Positions 52,603 to 61,300 of a DNA stretch of 64,000 nt are shown here, piece by piece. Source of the stretch: Streptomyces sp. SCSIO 75703 (GTDB taxonomy: Bacteria > Actinomycetota > Actinomycetes > Streptomycetales > Streptomycetaceae); the NCBI RefSeq assembly GCF_036607905.1, contig NZ_CP144555.1, positions 5,208,001 through 5,272,000 of the forward strand. The letters run 5' to 3'. Each line of letters begins with the position of its first letter. Within the stretch, counting starts at the first letter, position 1. Below the pieces are notes generated by a model. The model ran no database searches. It was not told where the DNA came from and worked only from the letters and a program-made list of their open reading frames with translations. The position numbers and the translations under genes are program-made.

Positions 52603-53289
52603 CTACAGCGGCGGCAGGGACGGCAGTTCGCCACCCGCCACGGTCAGCGCGGTCCCGGCACGGCGGCCGGCGAGCCAGCCCACGAGGTCCGCCGGGGTGC
52701 CGGAGACGGTACGTTCGGGCTCCGCCGCCTCCCGGCCCGTGCTCCACGCGCGCGTGCCGTCCGTCAGCCGGGTCGCCGGGACGTCCGGGTTGCCCGAGAA
52801 ACGGGCGGCGAGGAAGGAAGTCTCCCGCTCCGTGAACTCCGCGGGGAGGTCCTCCAGCTCGTACCCGATCCCCAGGTCCACGTGGTGCAGTTCCACCTCG
52901 ACCCAGCGGCGGAAGGGGACCCGGGACGCGGAGTCCGTGACGCCGCCGCGCAGCTCCACCGTGCGCGACCAGTCCGCCGGCGCGGCGGCGGCCCGCCGGA
53001 AGCGGTCGGCGCTCTCGCGCACGTCGGCGATCTGGACGGCCAGGGGGCGCGGGGCGTCCCGCTCGATGTCGGCGTCCCGGGTCTCGGCGGAGGCGTACAT
53101 GGGCCGGCCTTCGAGGACGTTCACGAGGGCGTCCGCGTTGCGGGCGAGATGGGCGAGGACGTGGCCGCGGGTCCAGCCCGGAAGCCGTGACGGTACGGCC
53201 GCGGAGGCGTTGTCCAGGGTGCCGGCCGCGGTGAGCAGCCGTTCGGTGGCGGTGTGTACGGCCGCCAGGTCACGCGCGTGATCAATCAT
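52603..53289 (-). CDS. Mycothiol-dependent maleylpyruvate isomerase family protein
   Basis: A 228-aa DinB-like/MDMPI protein. The N-terminal four-helix domain shows LPGWTRGHVLAHLARNADAL (about 38-57) and VEVELHHVDLGIGYE (about 138-152), with the three metal-ligand His residues. The C-terminal domain ends TPADLVGWLAGRRAG. Members use mycothiol, which fits an actinomycete; the substrate here is unknown. The ATG at 53289 has TAGGGT 7 nt upstream. Confidence 0.88.
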   Translation of the reverse strand: MIDHARDLAAVHTATERLLTAAGTLDNASAAVPSRLPGWTRGHVLAHLARNADALVNVLEGRPMYASAETRDADIERDAPRPLAVQIADVRESADRFRRAAAAPADWSRTVELRGGVTDSASRVPFRRWVEVELHHVDLGIGYELEDLPAEFTERETSFLAARFSGNPDVPATRLTDGTRAWSTGREAAEPERTVSGTPADLVGWLAGRRAGTALTVAGGELPSLPPL

Positions 53290-53296
53290 GGCGCCG

Positions 53297-53302
53297 ACCC
53301 TA
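53297..53302 (-). promoter_or_regulatory. -10-like TAGGGT for the isomerase family gene
   Basis: Minus-strand TAGGGT ends 7 nt before the ATG at 53289; no Shine-Dalgarno is present. Confidence 0.5.
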
Positions 53303-53512
53303 GACCTCGCCACACCTTCGGGTGAAGGTGACGAAGCACTCCGCGAAATCGAATGCACGTGCTATATGGTCGGGTGCGGCGTCGGGCATGCTGGGGAGTC
53401 GGGGTTTGTTGACTACCGGTGAAACCGACCGGCGTTGTCAGTGGCTCCCCCTAGTCTGAGAAAGACGGGGGCCCCGCCCCTGTCACTTCTCTCAAGAAAG
53501 GTGCGGACCGGC

Positions 53513-56500
53513 GTGGCCGACCGTCTCATCGTCCGTGGCGCGCGCGAGCACAACCTGAAGAACGTCTCGCTCGACCTGCCTCGCGACGCGCTCATCGTCT
53601 TCACGGGCCTGTCCGGGTCGGGCAAGTCCTCCCTGGCCTTCGACACCATCTTCGCCGAGGGCCAGCGGCGCTACGTGGAGTCGCTCTCCAGCTACGCCCG
53701 GCAGTTCCTCGGCCAGATGGACAAGCCGGACGTCGACTTCATCGAGGGACTCTCCCCGGCGGTCTCCATCGACCAGAAGTCGACCTCCCGCAACCCGCGC
53801 TCCACGGTCGGCACCATCACCGAGGTCTACGACTACCTGCGCCTGCTCTTCGCCCGCATCGGCAAGCCCCACTGCCCCCAGTGCGGCCGGCCGATCTCGC
53901 GCCAGTCACCGCAGGCCATCGTGGACCGGGTCCTGGAACTGCCCGAGGGCAGCCGCTTCCAGGTGCTCTCGCCGCTGGTGCGCGAGCGCAAGGGCGAGTT
54001 CGTCGACCTCTTCGCCGACCTCCAGACCAAGGGGTACTCCCGCGCGCGTGTGGACGGCGAGACGATCCAGCTCTCCCAGCCGCCCACACTCAAGAAGCAG
54101 GAGAAGCACACCATCGAGGTGGTCGTCGACCGCCTCACGGTGAAGGACTCCGCCAAGCGCCGCCTCACCGACTCCGTCGAGACCGCGCTCGGCCTCTCGG
54201 GCGGCATGGTCGTGCTCGACTTCGTCGACCTCGCCGAGGACGACCCCGAGCGCGAGCGCATGTACTCGGAGCACCTGTACTGCGCCTACGACGACCTGTC
54301 CTTCGAGGAGCTGGAGCCCCGCTCGTTCTCCTTCAACTCGCCCTTCGGCGCCTGCCCCGACTGCACCGGCATCGGCACGCGCATGGAGGTCGACCCCGAG
54401 CTGATCGTCCCGGACGAGGAGAAGTCCCTCGACGACGGCGCCATCCACCCCTGGTCGCACGGCCACACCAAGGACTACTTCGGCCGCCTCATCGGCGCCC
54501 TCGCGGACGCGCTCGGCTTCCGTACCGACATCCCCTTCGCCGGGCTGCCGCAGCGCGCCCGCAAAGCGCTGCTGTACGGACACAAGACCCAGGTCGAGGT
54601 CCGCTACCGCAACCGGTACGGGCGCGAGCGCCGGTACACCACGGCGTTCGAGGGGGCCGTCCCCTTCGTCAAGCGCCGGCACAGCGAGGCCGAGAGCGAC
54701 GCCAGCCGCGAGCGCTTCGAGGGCTACATGCGCGAGGTGCCCTGCCCGAGCTGCCAGGGCACCCGCCTCAAGCCGGTCGTCCTCGCGGTCACCGTCATGG
54801 GCAAGTCGATCGCCGAGGTCTCCGCGATGTCGATCAGCGACTGCGCGGACTTCCTGGGCGAGCTGAAGCTCACCGACCGCGACAAGAAGATCGCCGAACG
54901 CGTGCTCAAGGAGGTCAACGAGCGGCTCCGCTTCCTCGTCGACGTCGGCCTCGACTACCTCTCGCTGAACCGCGCGGCCGGCACCCTCTCCGGCGGCGAG
55001 GCCCAGCGGATCCGCCTGGCCACCCAGATCGGCTCCGGACTCGTCGGCGTGCTCTACGTCCTCGACGAACCCTCCATCGGCCTGCACCAGCGCGACAACC
55101 ACCGGCTGATCGAGACCCTCGTCCGGCTCCGTGACATGGGCAACACCCTGATCGTCGTCGAGCACGACGAGGACACCATCAAGGTCGCCGACTGGATCGT
55201 CGACATCGGCCCCGGCGCGGGCGAGCACGGCGGCAAGGTGGTGCACAGCGGCGGGCTCAAGGAACTGCTGGCCAACGCCGAATCGCAGACCGGTCTCTAC
55301 CTGGCCGGCAAGAAGGCCATCCCGCTGCCCGAGATCCGGCGCCCGCTGGACCCCGCCCGGCAGCTCACCGTGCACGGCGCCCGGGAGAACAACCTGAAGG
55401 ACATCGACGTGTCCTTCCCGCTCGGCGTGTTCACGGCCGTCACCGGCGTCTCCGGCTCCGGCAAGTCGACCCTGGTCAACGACATCCTGTACACCCACCT
55501 CGCCCGCGAGCTGAACGGCGCGCGGACCGTGCCCGGACGGCACACGCGCGTGGAGGGCGACGACCTGGTCGACAAGGTCGTCCACGTCGACCAGTCGCCC
55601 ATCGGCCGCACCCCGCGGTCGAACCCGGCGACGTACACCGGTGTCTTCGACCACATCCGCAAGCTGTTCGCCGAGACCACCGAGGCGAAGGTCCGCGGGT
55701 ACATGCCCGGCCGCTTCTCCTTCAACGTCAAGGGCGGCCGCTGCGAGAACTGCGCGGGCGACGGCACCATCAAGATCGAGATGAACTTCCTCCCGGACGT
55801 CTACGTCCCGTGCGAGGTCTGCCACGGCGCCCGGTACAACCGGGAGACCCTGGAGGTCCACTACAAGGGCAAGTCCATCGCCGACGTGCTGAACATGCCG
55901 ATCGAGGAGGCCACGGACTTCTTCGAGGCGGTCCCCTCGATCGCCCGGCACATGAAGACCCTCAAGGACGTCGGCCTCGGCTACGTCCGGCTCGGCCAGT
56001 CCGCGACGACCCTGTCCGGCGGCGAGGCGCAGCGGGTGAAGCTCGCCAGCGAACTCCAGAAGCGCTCCACCGGCCGCACGGTCTACGTCCTGGACGAGCC
56101 GACCACCGGCCTGCACTTCGAGGACATCAGCAAGCTGCTGACGGTCCTGTCCGGCCTGGTCGACAAGGGCAACACGGTCATCGTCATCGAGCACAACCTC
56201 GACGTGATCAAGACGGCCGACTGGGTCGTCGACATGGGCCCCGAAGGCGGCGCCGGCGGTGGCCTCGTGGTCGCCGAGGGCACGCCGGAGCAGGTCGCGG
56301 GCGTCCCCGCGAGCCACACCGGCAAGTTCCTGCGGGACATCCTCGGCGCCGACCGGATCAGCGACGCCGAGCCGATCCCGGCACCGCGCAGGGCGGCGAA
56401 GACGGCGGCCAAGACCGCCGCCAAGAAGACCGCCGCCCGGAAGACCCCGGCGCAGAAGACCGAGCCCAAGACCGCCAGGACCACCAAGAAGGCCGCCAAG

Positions 56501-56533
56501 CCGGCGAAGTCCGCCAAGCCGGCCGCGAAGTAG
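53513..56533 (+). CDS. uvrA: Excinuclease ABC subunit UvrA
   Basis: A 1006-aa damage-recognition ATPase of nucleotide excision repair. The first Walker A TGLSGSGKSS is at 31-40 and the second at about 645 (VSGSGKST); signatures LSGGEAQRIRLA and LSGGEAQRVKLA follow. Zinc-finger pairs CPQCGRP..., CPSCQG and CENCAGDG...CEVCHG are present. The GTG at 53513 (MADRLIVRGAREHN) is the family start. The last 50 residues form a Lys/Ala-rich tail (AAKTAAKKTAARKTPAQK) resembling histone-H1-like segments, beyond the usual UvrA end. Confidence 0.98.
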   Translation: MADRLIVRGAREHNLKNVSLDLPRDALIVFTGLSGSGKSSLAFDTIFAEGQRRYVESLSSYARQFLGQMDKPDVDFIEGLSPAVSIDQKSTSRNPRSTVGTITEVYDYLRLLFARIGKPHCPQCGRPISRQSPQAIVDRVLELPEGSRFQVLSPLVRERKGEFVDLFADLQTKGYSRARVDGETIQLSQPPTLKKQEKHTIEVVVDRLTVKDSAKRRLTDSVETALGLSGGMVVLDFVDLAEDDPERERMYSEHLYCAYDDLSFEELEPRSFSFNSPFGACPDCTGIGTRMEVDPELIVPDEEKSLDDGAIHPWSHGHTKDYFGRLIGALADALGFRTDIPFAGLPQRARKALLYGHKTQVEVRYRNRYGRERRYTTAFEGAVPFVKRRHSEAESDASRERFEGYMREVPCPSCQGTRLKPVVLAVTVMGKSIAEVSAMSISDCADFLGELKLTDRDKKIAERVLKEVNERLRFLVDVGLDYLSLNRAAGTLSGGEAQRIRLATQIGSGLVGVLYVLDEPSIGLHQRDNHRLIETLVRLRDMGNTLIVVEHDEDTIKVADWIVDIGPGAGEHGGKVVHSGGLKELLANAESQTGLYLAGKKAIPLPEIRRPLDPARQLTVHGARENNLKDIDVSFPLGVFTAVTGVSGSGKSTLVNDILYTHLARELNGARTVPGRHTRVEGDDLVDKVVHVDQSPIGRTPRSNPATYTGVFDHIRKLFAETTEAKVRGYMPGRFSFNVKGGRCENCAGDGTIKIEMNFLPDVYVPCEVCHGARYNRETLEVHYKGKSIADVLNMPIEEATDFFEAVPSIARHMKTLKDVGLGYVRLGQSATTLSGGEAQRVKLASELQKRSTGRTVYVLDEPTTGLHFEDISKLLTVLSGLVDKGNTVIVIEHNLDVIKTADWVVDMGPEGGAGGGLVVAEGTPEQVAGVPASHTGKFLRDILGADRISDAEPIPAPRRAAKTAAKTAAKKTAARKTPAQKTEPKTARTTKKAAKPAKSAKPAAK

Positions 56534-56583
56534 GCGGCAGGCACGACCGGGCACGGGTTCCGGCGGGGCCGCCCCCGCGGAAC

Positions 56584-56635
56584 CGGCGACGCGGCGTGCG
56601 CCACGGACACTCCCGTGGCGCACGCCGCGTCGCCG
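56584..56635. terminator. Very long perfect hairpin terminator between uvrA and the PfkB kinase
   Basis: A 23-bp perfect stem (56584-56606 with 56613-56635) with a 6-nt loop, in the 125-bp gap between convergent genes. It can serve both. Confidence 0.85.
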
Positions 56636-56658
56636 TGCTCCCTGCGCGGGGCGATGTC

Positions 56659-57567
56659 TCAGCCGGCGACCTCGTGGGAGTACGGCGGTTCCGCGCCCGC
56701 CCGCGAGCAGGTGACGGCCGCCGCGCGGGCGGCGAAGCCGAGCAGGTCCGTCCAGCCCTGCGGACCCAGCGCGGCCGCCTCCCGGTCGCCGAGGGCGTTG
56801 CGCACCGCGAGACCGTGCAGGAGCGCCGCGTTCACGGTGTCGCCCGCGCCGATCGTGTCCACCACCCTGATCCGCTCGCCCGGGACGGTGTACACGCCGC
56901 CGTCCCGCGTGTACGCGGTCAGCCCGTCACCACCCTGGGTGATCACGACCGCCGACGGGCCCGCCGCCAGCCAGTCGCGAGGCGTGCCGCCCAGCCACTC
57001 GGCGTCCTCGGCGGACAGCTTCAGCAGCGACACCGACGGCAGCCAGCTCTTGAACCGGGTCCGGTAGGCGTCCGGGTCCGGGATCAGCCCGGTCCGGATG
57101 TTCGGGTCCAGGGCGGTGAAGACACCCCGGGCCGCCGAATCGCGCAGCAGCCTCTCGTAGGCGCTCGCCCCCGGCTCCAGCACCAGCGAACAGGTGCCGA
57201 AGGACACCGCCCGGGTCCCCACGGGCAGCGTCGAAGGCGCCGTGAACAGCCGGTCGGCGGTCCCCTCCACGTAGAACGAGTAGGAAGCCGAACCGTCCGC
57301 GCCGACCGACGCCACCGCGAGTGTCGTCGGCTCGGGCCCGCGCTGCACGGTGGACACGTCCACGCCGGCCTCCCGCAGCCGCTCCAGCAGCGCCTCGCCG
57401 AAGGCGTCCAGGGACACCCGGGAACAGAACGCGGTGGGGGAGCCGAGGCGACCCAGCGCGACGGCCGTGTTGTACGGGCCGCCGCCGAGCGCGGGGCGCA
57501 GCGGGGCCAGGGCACTGGTGCCCTGCGGTACCAGGTCGATCAGTGCCTCACCGGCGACGACGATCAC
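56659..57567 (-). CDS. PfkB-family carbohydrate kinase (fructokinase-like)
   Basis: A 302-aa sugar kinase. The N-terminal VAGEALIDLVP and LGGGPYNTAVALGRLG form signature 1, and DTIGAGDTVNAALLHGL is signature 2 with the catalytic Asp. The GTG at 57567 has AAAGGA 7 nt upstream. It is encoded just downstream of a LacI regulator (82-bp gap), so it is probably the regulated gene of a small sugar-use operon. The substrate (fructose or another hexose) is a guess from similarity. Confidence 0.92.
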   Translation of the reverse strand: MIVVAGEALIDLVPQGTSALAPLRPALGGGPYNTAVALGRLGSPTAFCSRVSLDAFGEALLERLREAGVDVSTVQRGPEPTTLAVASVGADGSASYSFYVEGTADRLFTAPSTLPVGTRAVSFGTCSLVLEPGASAYERLLRDSAARGVFTALDPNIRTGLIPDPDAYRTRFKSWLPSVSLLKLSAEDAEWLGGTPRDWLAAGPSAVVITQGGDGLTAYTRDGGVYTVPGERIRVVDTIGAGDTVNAALLHGLAVRNALGDREAAALGPQGWTDLLGFAARAAAVTCSRAGAEPPYSHEVAG

Positions 57568-57649
57568 GGGCAGTCCTTTCGTGGGCCTCGGCGGAGGCCC
57601 TCCGGGGTAACGCGACGAAGCGCGAGGAAACGCCAGAAGAGGGGAAGCG

Positions 57650-58726
57650 CTAGGAGGTGGAGGGGGACGCGTCGGCCCCGGCCGGGCGGGGCGGCCCGGG
57701 AGGCTCCGGCTGCTCGGGGCAGCCGCACGAGGTGCGGTGGGCCAGGGAGCAGTGCAGCCGGACCGTCCGGGCCGGGCGGCCCGGGGAGTCCAGGCGCTCC
57801 AGTAGCAGCCGCACGGCCCGCGCGCCCAGTTCCCGGCTCGGCTGCGCGACGGCGGTGAGCCGCGGGGTGAAGAGGTCCGCCCAGGCGAAGTCGTCGAAGC
57901 AGCACAGCGCGACATCGCCGGGTACGGACAGGCCCCGCTCCCGCAGGGCGCGCAGGGCACCGATGGTCATCACGTTGTTGGCCGTGACCAGCCCGGTCGG
58001 CGGGACCGCCAGAGAGAGCAGGGCATCGGTGGCGCGTTCGCCGCCGGCCGCCTCCGAATCACCGTGCACCACCAGGCGCTCGTCGAAGGGCAGACCGGCC
58101 GCTGCCAGCCCGTGCCGGTAGCCGGTGAGCCGTTCCCGGGTCGTGCTGAGTCCCGGCCGGCCGGCGACCAGACCGATCCGGCGGTGCCCCAGCTCGGCCA
58201 GATGGGTGACCAGACCGGCCGTCGGCTCGCAGCCGTCGGCACAGACCTGGTCGAAGCGCCAGTCGCCCGTCTCCGGAGCGTCGACCAGCCGGTCGAGGAA
58301 GACGGCCGGCACCCGGTGGCGGGCGAGGTAGGCGAGCAGGGCGCCCGGCTCCGCCGAGGGGGCGACGATCATGCCGTCCACCCGTCGCTCGTGCAGCAAC
58401 CGGACGACCGTGTGCTCGTGGGCCGGATCGTCGTGGGGATCGGCGATGAGCAGGCTGTAGCCGTGCTCCAGAGCGCAGGCCTCGACCCCCTGGAGGATCT
58501 CCGTGAAATACGGGTTGCTGATCGCCGACACCGCGAGCCCGATGGAACGGGTACGCGCCGTCACCAGGGAGCGCGCCGGCCCGTTCGGGGTGTAACCGAG
58601 CTGTTCGACGGCGTCCATGACGGCCTGCCGGGTGTGCGGCAGCACCGGGCGGGTGTCGTTCAGCACGTGGGAGACGGTCGCCACGGAGACTCCGGCGCTC
58701 CGGGCGACATCGGCCATGGTGGTCAT
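57650..58726 (-). CDS. LacI-family transcriptional regulator
   Basis: A 358-aa repressor. The helix-turn-helix TMADVARSAGVSVATVSHVLND occupies residues 3-24, followed by the hinge helix GPARSLVTARTRSIGL and a periplasmic-binding-like sensor domain (HGYSLLIADPHDD, HRRIGLVAGRPGLSTTRERLTGY, VTANNVMTIGALRAL, ALCCFDDFAWADLFTPRLT). The C-terminus has a Pro-rich tail with CGCPEQP. The ATG at 58726 follows AAAGGGGG. It is probably autoregulatory through the operator array at 58835-58932, and controls the PfkB kinase. Confidence 0.94.
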   Translation of the reverse strand: MTTMADVARSAGVSVATVSHVLNDTRPVLPHTRQAVMDAVEQLGYTPNGPARSLVTARTRSIGLAVSAISNPYFTEILQGVEACALEHGYSLLIADPHDDPAHEHTVVRLLHERRVDGMIVAPSAEPGALLAYLARHRVPAVFLDRLVDAPETGDWRFDQVCADGCEPTAGLVTHLAELGHRRIGLVAGRPGLSTTRERLTGYRHGLAAAGLPFDERLVVHGDSEAAGGERATDALLSLAVPPTGLVTANNVMTIGALRALRERGLSVPGDVALCCFDDFAWADLFTPRLTAVAQPSRELGARAVRLLLERLDSPGRPARTVRLHCSLAHRTSCGCPEQPEPPGPPRPAGADASPSTS

Positions 58727-58834
58727 CGGCGGCCCCCTTTCTCCCCGGAAAACGGCACGGAACGGCCTGTCGGCACGGCACGGGCGGAAACGCGCCATGC
58801 GCTGGCCGGGACCGTACCTCACGCAGGGGGTGGG

Positions 58835-58932
58835 CGTAAACGCTTGCGTAAGCGCTTACGTCCACGGTCGCGTAAGCGTTTACGTAAGCGCTTGCGAGAA
58901 CGCTCGCGTAAGCGTTTACGCGAGCGCTTACG
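58835..58932. promoter_or_regulatory. Array of eight 12-bp-spaced LacI-type palindromes
   Basis: 14-bp near-palindromes begin at 58835, 58847, 58859, 58871, 58883, 58895, 58907 and 58919, each sharing 2 bp with the next. Examples are CGTAAGCGCTTACG (58847, perfect) and CGTAAGCGTTTACG (58871 and 58907). Their centres match the LacI-family core AAnCGnTT; the 58859 unit is degenerate. The block is framed by GGTGGGCGTAA and TTACGCCCACC. It lies 109 bp upstream of the LacI gene. Confidence 0.85.
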
Positions 58933-58938
58933 CCCACC

Positions 58939-59330
58939 CTCCGCACCCGCCCCCTCCCACACCCCACCGACCCCGGCCGATCCCCACCAATCCGCCCCCG
59001 CCAATCCGCCCCCTGGGGCTCGGCCCGGCAAGCCCCGAGGGCCACCGCCGCCGCGCTGCCGGGCCTCCACCAGCCGCCCTTGTGCCTCTGCCAGCCGTCC
59101 CTCCCCGTCCATCCCGTCCCGCCCCGCGCCCCGGCCGCGACCGTCACCCACCCCGCCGGCCGTCCGCCCGCGCCCGATATCGTCGTTCCCGCACGCCCCG
59201 GTCCCGCGCGGCGGCCGTCGTGTGCCGCGGCGTTTCGCGCGCCGCACCGCAGCCGTACCGCGCAGCGGACGACCGGTGCCGCGCCTCGCCCGTCCGGCCG
59301 CCCGCTCCACTCCGACCCGTGGAGACACCC
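58939..59330. other. 392-bp intergenic stretch before the Rieske gene
   Basis: Pro/Arg-coding-like composition in all frames and no recognisable promoter or ORF with a start signal. GGAG about 10 nt before the ATG at 59331 is the Rieske gene's ribosome binding site. Confidence 0.5.
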
Positions 59331-59759
59331 ATGTCCGGCCGTCCCGCCCCGAGCCGCCGTACCGTCCTGCGCACGGCGGCGCTCACCCCCGTCGCCGGTA
59401 TCGGCCTGGCCGCCTGCTCCCCGGGCGACGACCGTCCCGACACCGTCGGGCCGACGGCACCCGTCGACCTGGGCGCGGAGGGCGATGTCGCCGAGGGCGG
59501 TGCCAAGCTCTACCAGGACCAGAAGATCGTGGTCGGCCGCACGGACGACGGCGCGCTGAAGGCGCACAGCACGATCTGCACGCACGCGCGGTGCCCCATC
59601 GGCAAGCTGGTCGGGACGAAGCTGGTCTGCCCGTGCCACGGCAGCGAGTTCGACGCCCGGACCGGCGAGGTGCTGAAGTCGCCGGCCTCCGTGCCGCTGG
59701 CGGAACTCCCGGTCGAGGTCGAGCAGGGCCGGATCGTCGTCGGTCCCTACGAGGGCTGA
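59331..59759 (+). CDS. Rieske (2Fe-2S) protein, Tat-exported lipoprotein
   Basis: A 142-aa exported Rieske protein. A twin-arginine signal SRRTVLRTAAL (Arg9, Arg10) ends in the lipobox GLAAC with Cys at residue 29. The Rieske motifs CTHARC (83-88) and CPCHG (100-104) give two Cys (83, 100) and two His (85, 103) ligands for the 2Fe-2S cluster and the Cys88-Cys102 disulphide pair. The ATG follows GTGGAGAC. No cytochrome bc or oxygenase partner is nearby; its electron partner is unknown. Confidence 0.92.
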   Translation: MSGRPAPSRRTVLRTAALTPVAGIGLAACSPGDDRPDTVGPTAPVDLGAEGDVAEGGAKLYQDQKIVVGRTDDGALKAHSTICTHARCPIGKLVGTKLVCPCHGSEFDARTGEVLKSPASVPLAELPVEVEQGRIVVGPYEG

Positions 59760-59792
59760 CCTCCGGGCGGGCGGGCCCCGGAAGGGTGCCGC

Positions 59793-60743
59793 TCACTCCC
59801 AGTCCCACCCGATGCCCAGCACCCCCGAGCGCACCCGGGACTCGACGAGGTGCACGGAGTGGTGCGGTCCGCTCAGTTCCAGCTCGCGCAGGCCGCCGCG
59901 CGGGGCCGCCGCCGAGTACTGCGTGAACCGGTGACAGCGTGCGGGGAGAGCCGCCGGTTCGAAGCGCACCTGGAGGGCGTACTGCCCGCCGGTCCCGCCG
60001 AAACCGCGCACGTACTCGCGCGACACGCCGGCGGTGCCGTCCTCGACGGCGTAGCGGAAGAGGTGCGTGTCGCCGGCCCGCAGGCGGGTGTCGAAGAGCA
60101 GCTCGGCGACGAGGACGCCGGTGTCGTGGTGGGTGCGGACGCGTCCGGTGCGGCAGTTCTCCAGCGCGTGGACGCCCATCCGCGCGGGGACGCAGCCGGG
60201 GTCGCCGTGGTGGACGGCGAGGAAGCGGTCGACGCCGTCGCGGTGGGCGCGGACGATGTGCTGCGAGTCGCGGCCCGCCAGGGCGCGGTCGGCTCCGATG
60301 CGCACGCGTTCGTGGTGCCCGAGGGTGTGCAGTCCGGAGTCGGCCGGGGTGTGGCCCAGCTCGGCCAGGAGTCGTTCCAGGACGCCGGAGGCGGCCACCA
60401 GGGCACGGTAGGAGCGGGTGGTGTGGTGCGCGCCGGAGGGGCTCTCCTCGGGTTCCACGAGCAGGCGTATCAGCGACTCCTCGGGGAGCTGGAGTATCTC
60501 CTCCAGGGCCCGTACGGCCCGCAGGGACTCGGGGCGCTGCGGGCGGCGGGCCCCCTGTTGCCAGTAGCTGAGGCTGGTGACGCCCACCTTCACCCCGCGG
60601 CGCGACAGGTGGTGCTGGACGCGCTGGAGCGGCAGCCCGCGGGCGGCGATCGCCGCGCGCAGGGCCACGTGGAAGGGGCCGCCGCGCAGGGCCGCGTCGA
60701 GTTCGGTGGGGGCGGGGTCCGCGTGCTGAGCGGCGTGCGGCAT
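59793..60743 (-). CDS. XRE-like helix-turn-helix regulator
   Basis: A 316-aa protein. Residues 24-70 form a cryptic helix-turn-helix: FHVALRAAIAARGLPLQRVQHHL...VGVTSLSYWQQGARRPQRPES. The C-terminal 200 residues are a beta-rich ligand-binding-type domain of no known family, with many His and Gly residues. The ATG at 60743 follows AAAGGCCCC. I recall such proteins in Streptomyces upstream of uvrC, with no function established. Confidence 0.75.
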   Translation of the reverse strand: MPHAAQHADPAPTELDAALRGGPFHVALRAAIAARGLPLQRVQHHLSRRGVKVGVTSLSYWQQGARRPQRPESLRAVRALEEILQLPEESLIRLLVEPEESPSGAHHTTRSYRALVAASGVLERLLAELGHTPADSGLHTLGHHERVRIGADRALAGRDSQHIVRAHRDGVDRFLAVHHGDPGCVPARMGVHALENCRTGRVRTHHDTGVLVAELLFDTRLRAGDTHLFRYAVEDGTAGVSREYVRGFGGTGGQYALQVRFEPAALPARCHRFTQYSAAAPRGGLRELELSGPHHSVHLVESRVRSGVLGIGWDWE

Positions 60744-61300
60744 GCAGGGGCCTTTCTGTGGAGGTCCACGACGGCTGGTCAGACCGTTCGGCGCGAATCC
60801 GCGGGGCCGCCCCCGACGCGGCGCAGGGGGTCCTCGTCTCCGTACGCCGCGCTTCATGGCCCCGAGTTCCCCCGCATTGAAGCGTGTTGACCAAGTCCCG
60901 ACAACACTTGGCGCGGGAGCGCCGTGGACTCCTGGCCGAGAACACACGGGCCCGCCCGCTTCGCCCGGACTCCGCCCGTCCCCGGCCCGCCCCGGCCCGC
61001 CCCGGCCCCCGCTCTGACGGCGCCGTCGCCCGAGCCCCTGCCCCGCGCCCCCACCTCGCACCGCCGCCCAGCCCCGCATCTCCACCACCTCCCCCTCCGT
61101 CTGCACCACCTCCACCTCCCACCACCTCCCCTCGGGCCCCGCGCAGACCCGCCGGGCCTCCCGAGGCGGCGGGCCCGCGGGCCGCCGTCACCGGCCCCGT
61201 TTCCGGTGATCCACCGGCCCGCCGGCCGCTGTCCGCAACGCCGGCGGCTGCTGTCCACAGCCCCGGCGTTCTGTCGGCCCCCGCCAGTAGGGTGTGAGAC
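60744..61300. other. 557-bp divergent intergenic region
   Basis: Between the HTH gene (-) and uvrC (+). A CCACCTCC-type pyrimidine-rich stretch runs over 61077-61133. Near 60890, TTGACCAAGTC could be a -35 element for either gene. The uvrC -10 is at 61288-61293. Nothing else is recognised. Confidence 0.5.
61288..61293 (+). promoter_or_regulatory. -10-like TAGGGT, probable leaderless uvrC mRNA
   Basis: TAGGGT ends 7 nt before the uvrC ATG at 61301; no Shine-Dalgarno is visible. Confidence 0.55.

Noticed and set aside
53300..53512. LexA/SOS boxes upstream of uvrA (also looked for at uvrB, uvrC and polA)
   Set aside because: No GAAC-N4-GTTC-like site was found; GAATGCACGTGC near 53350 is too poor a match.
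61077..61133. CCACCTCC-like repeats before uvrC as a regulatory array
   Set aside because: Units are irregular in spacing and sequence; simple composition bias is enough to explain them.
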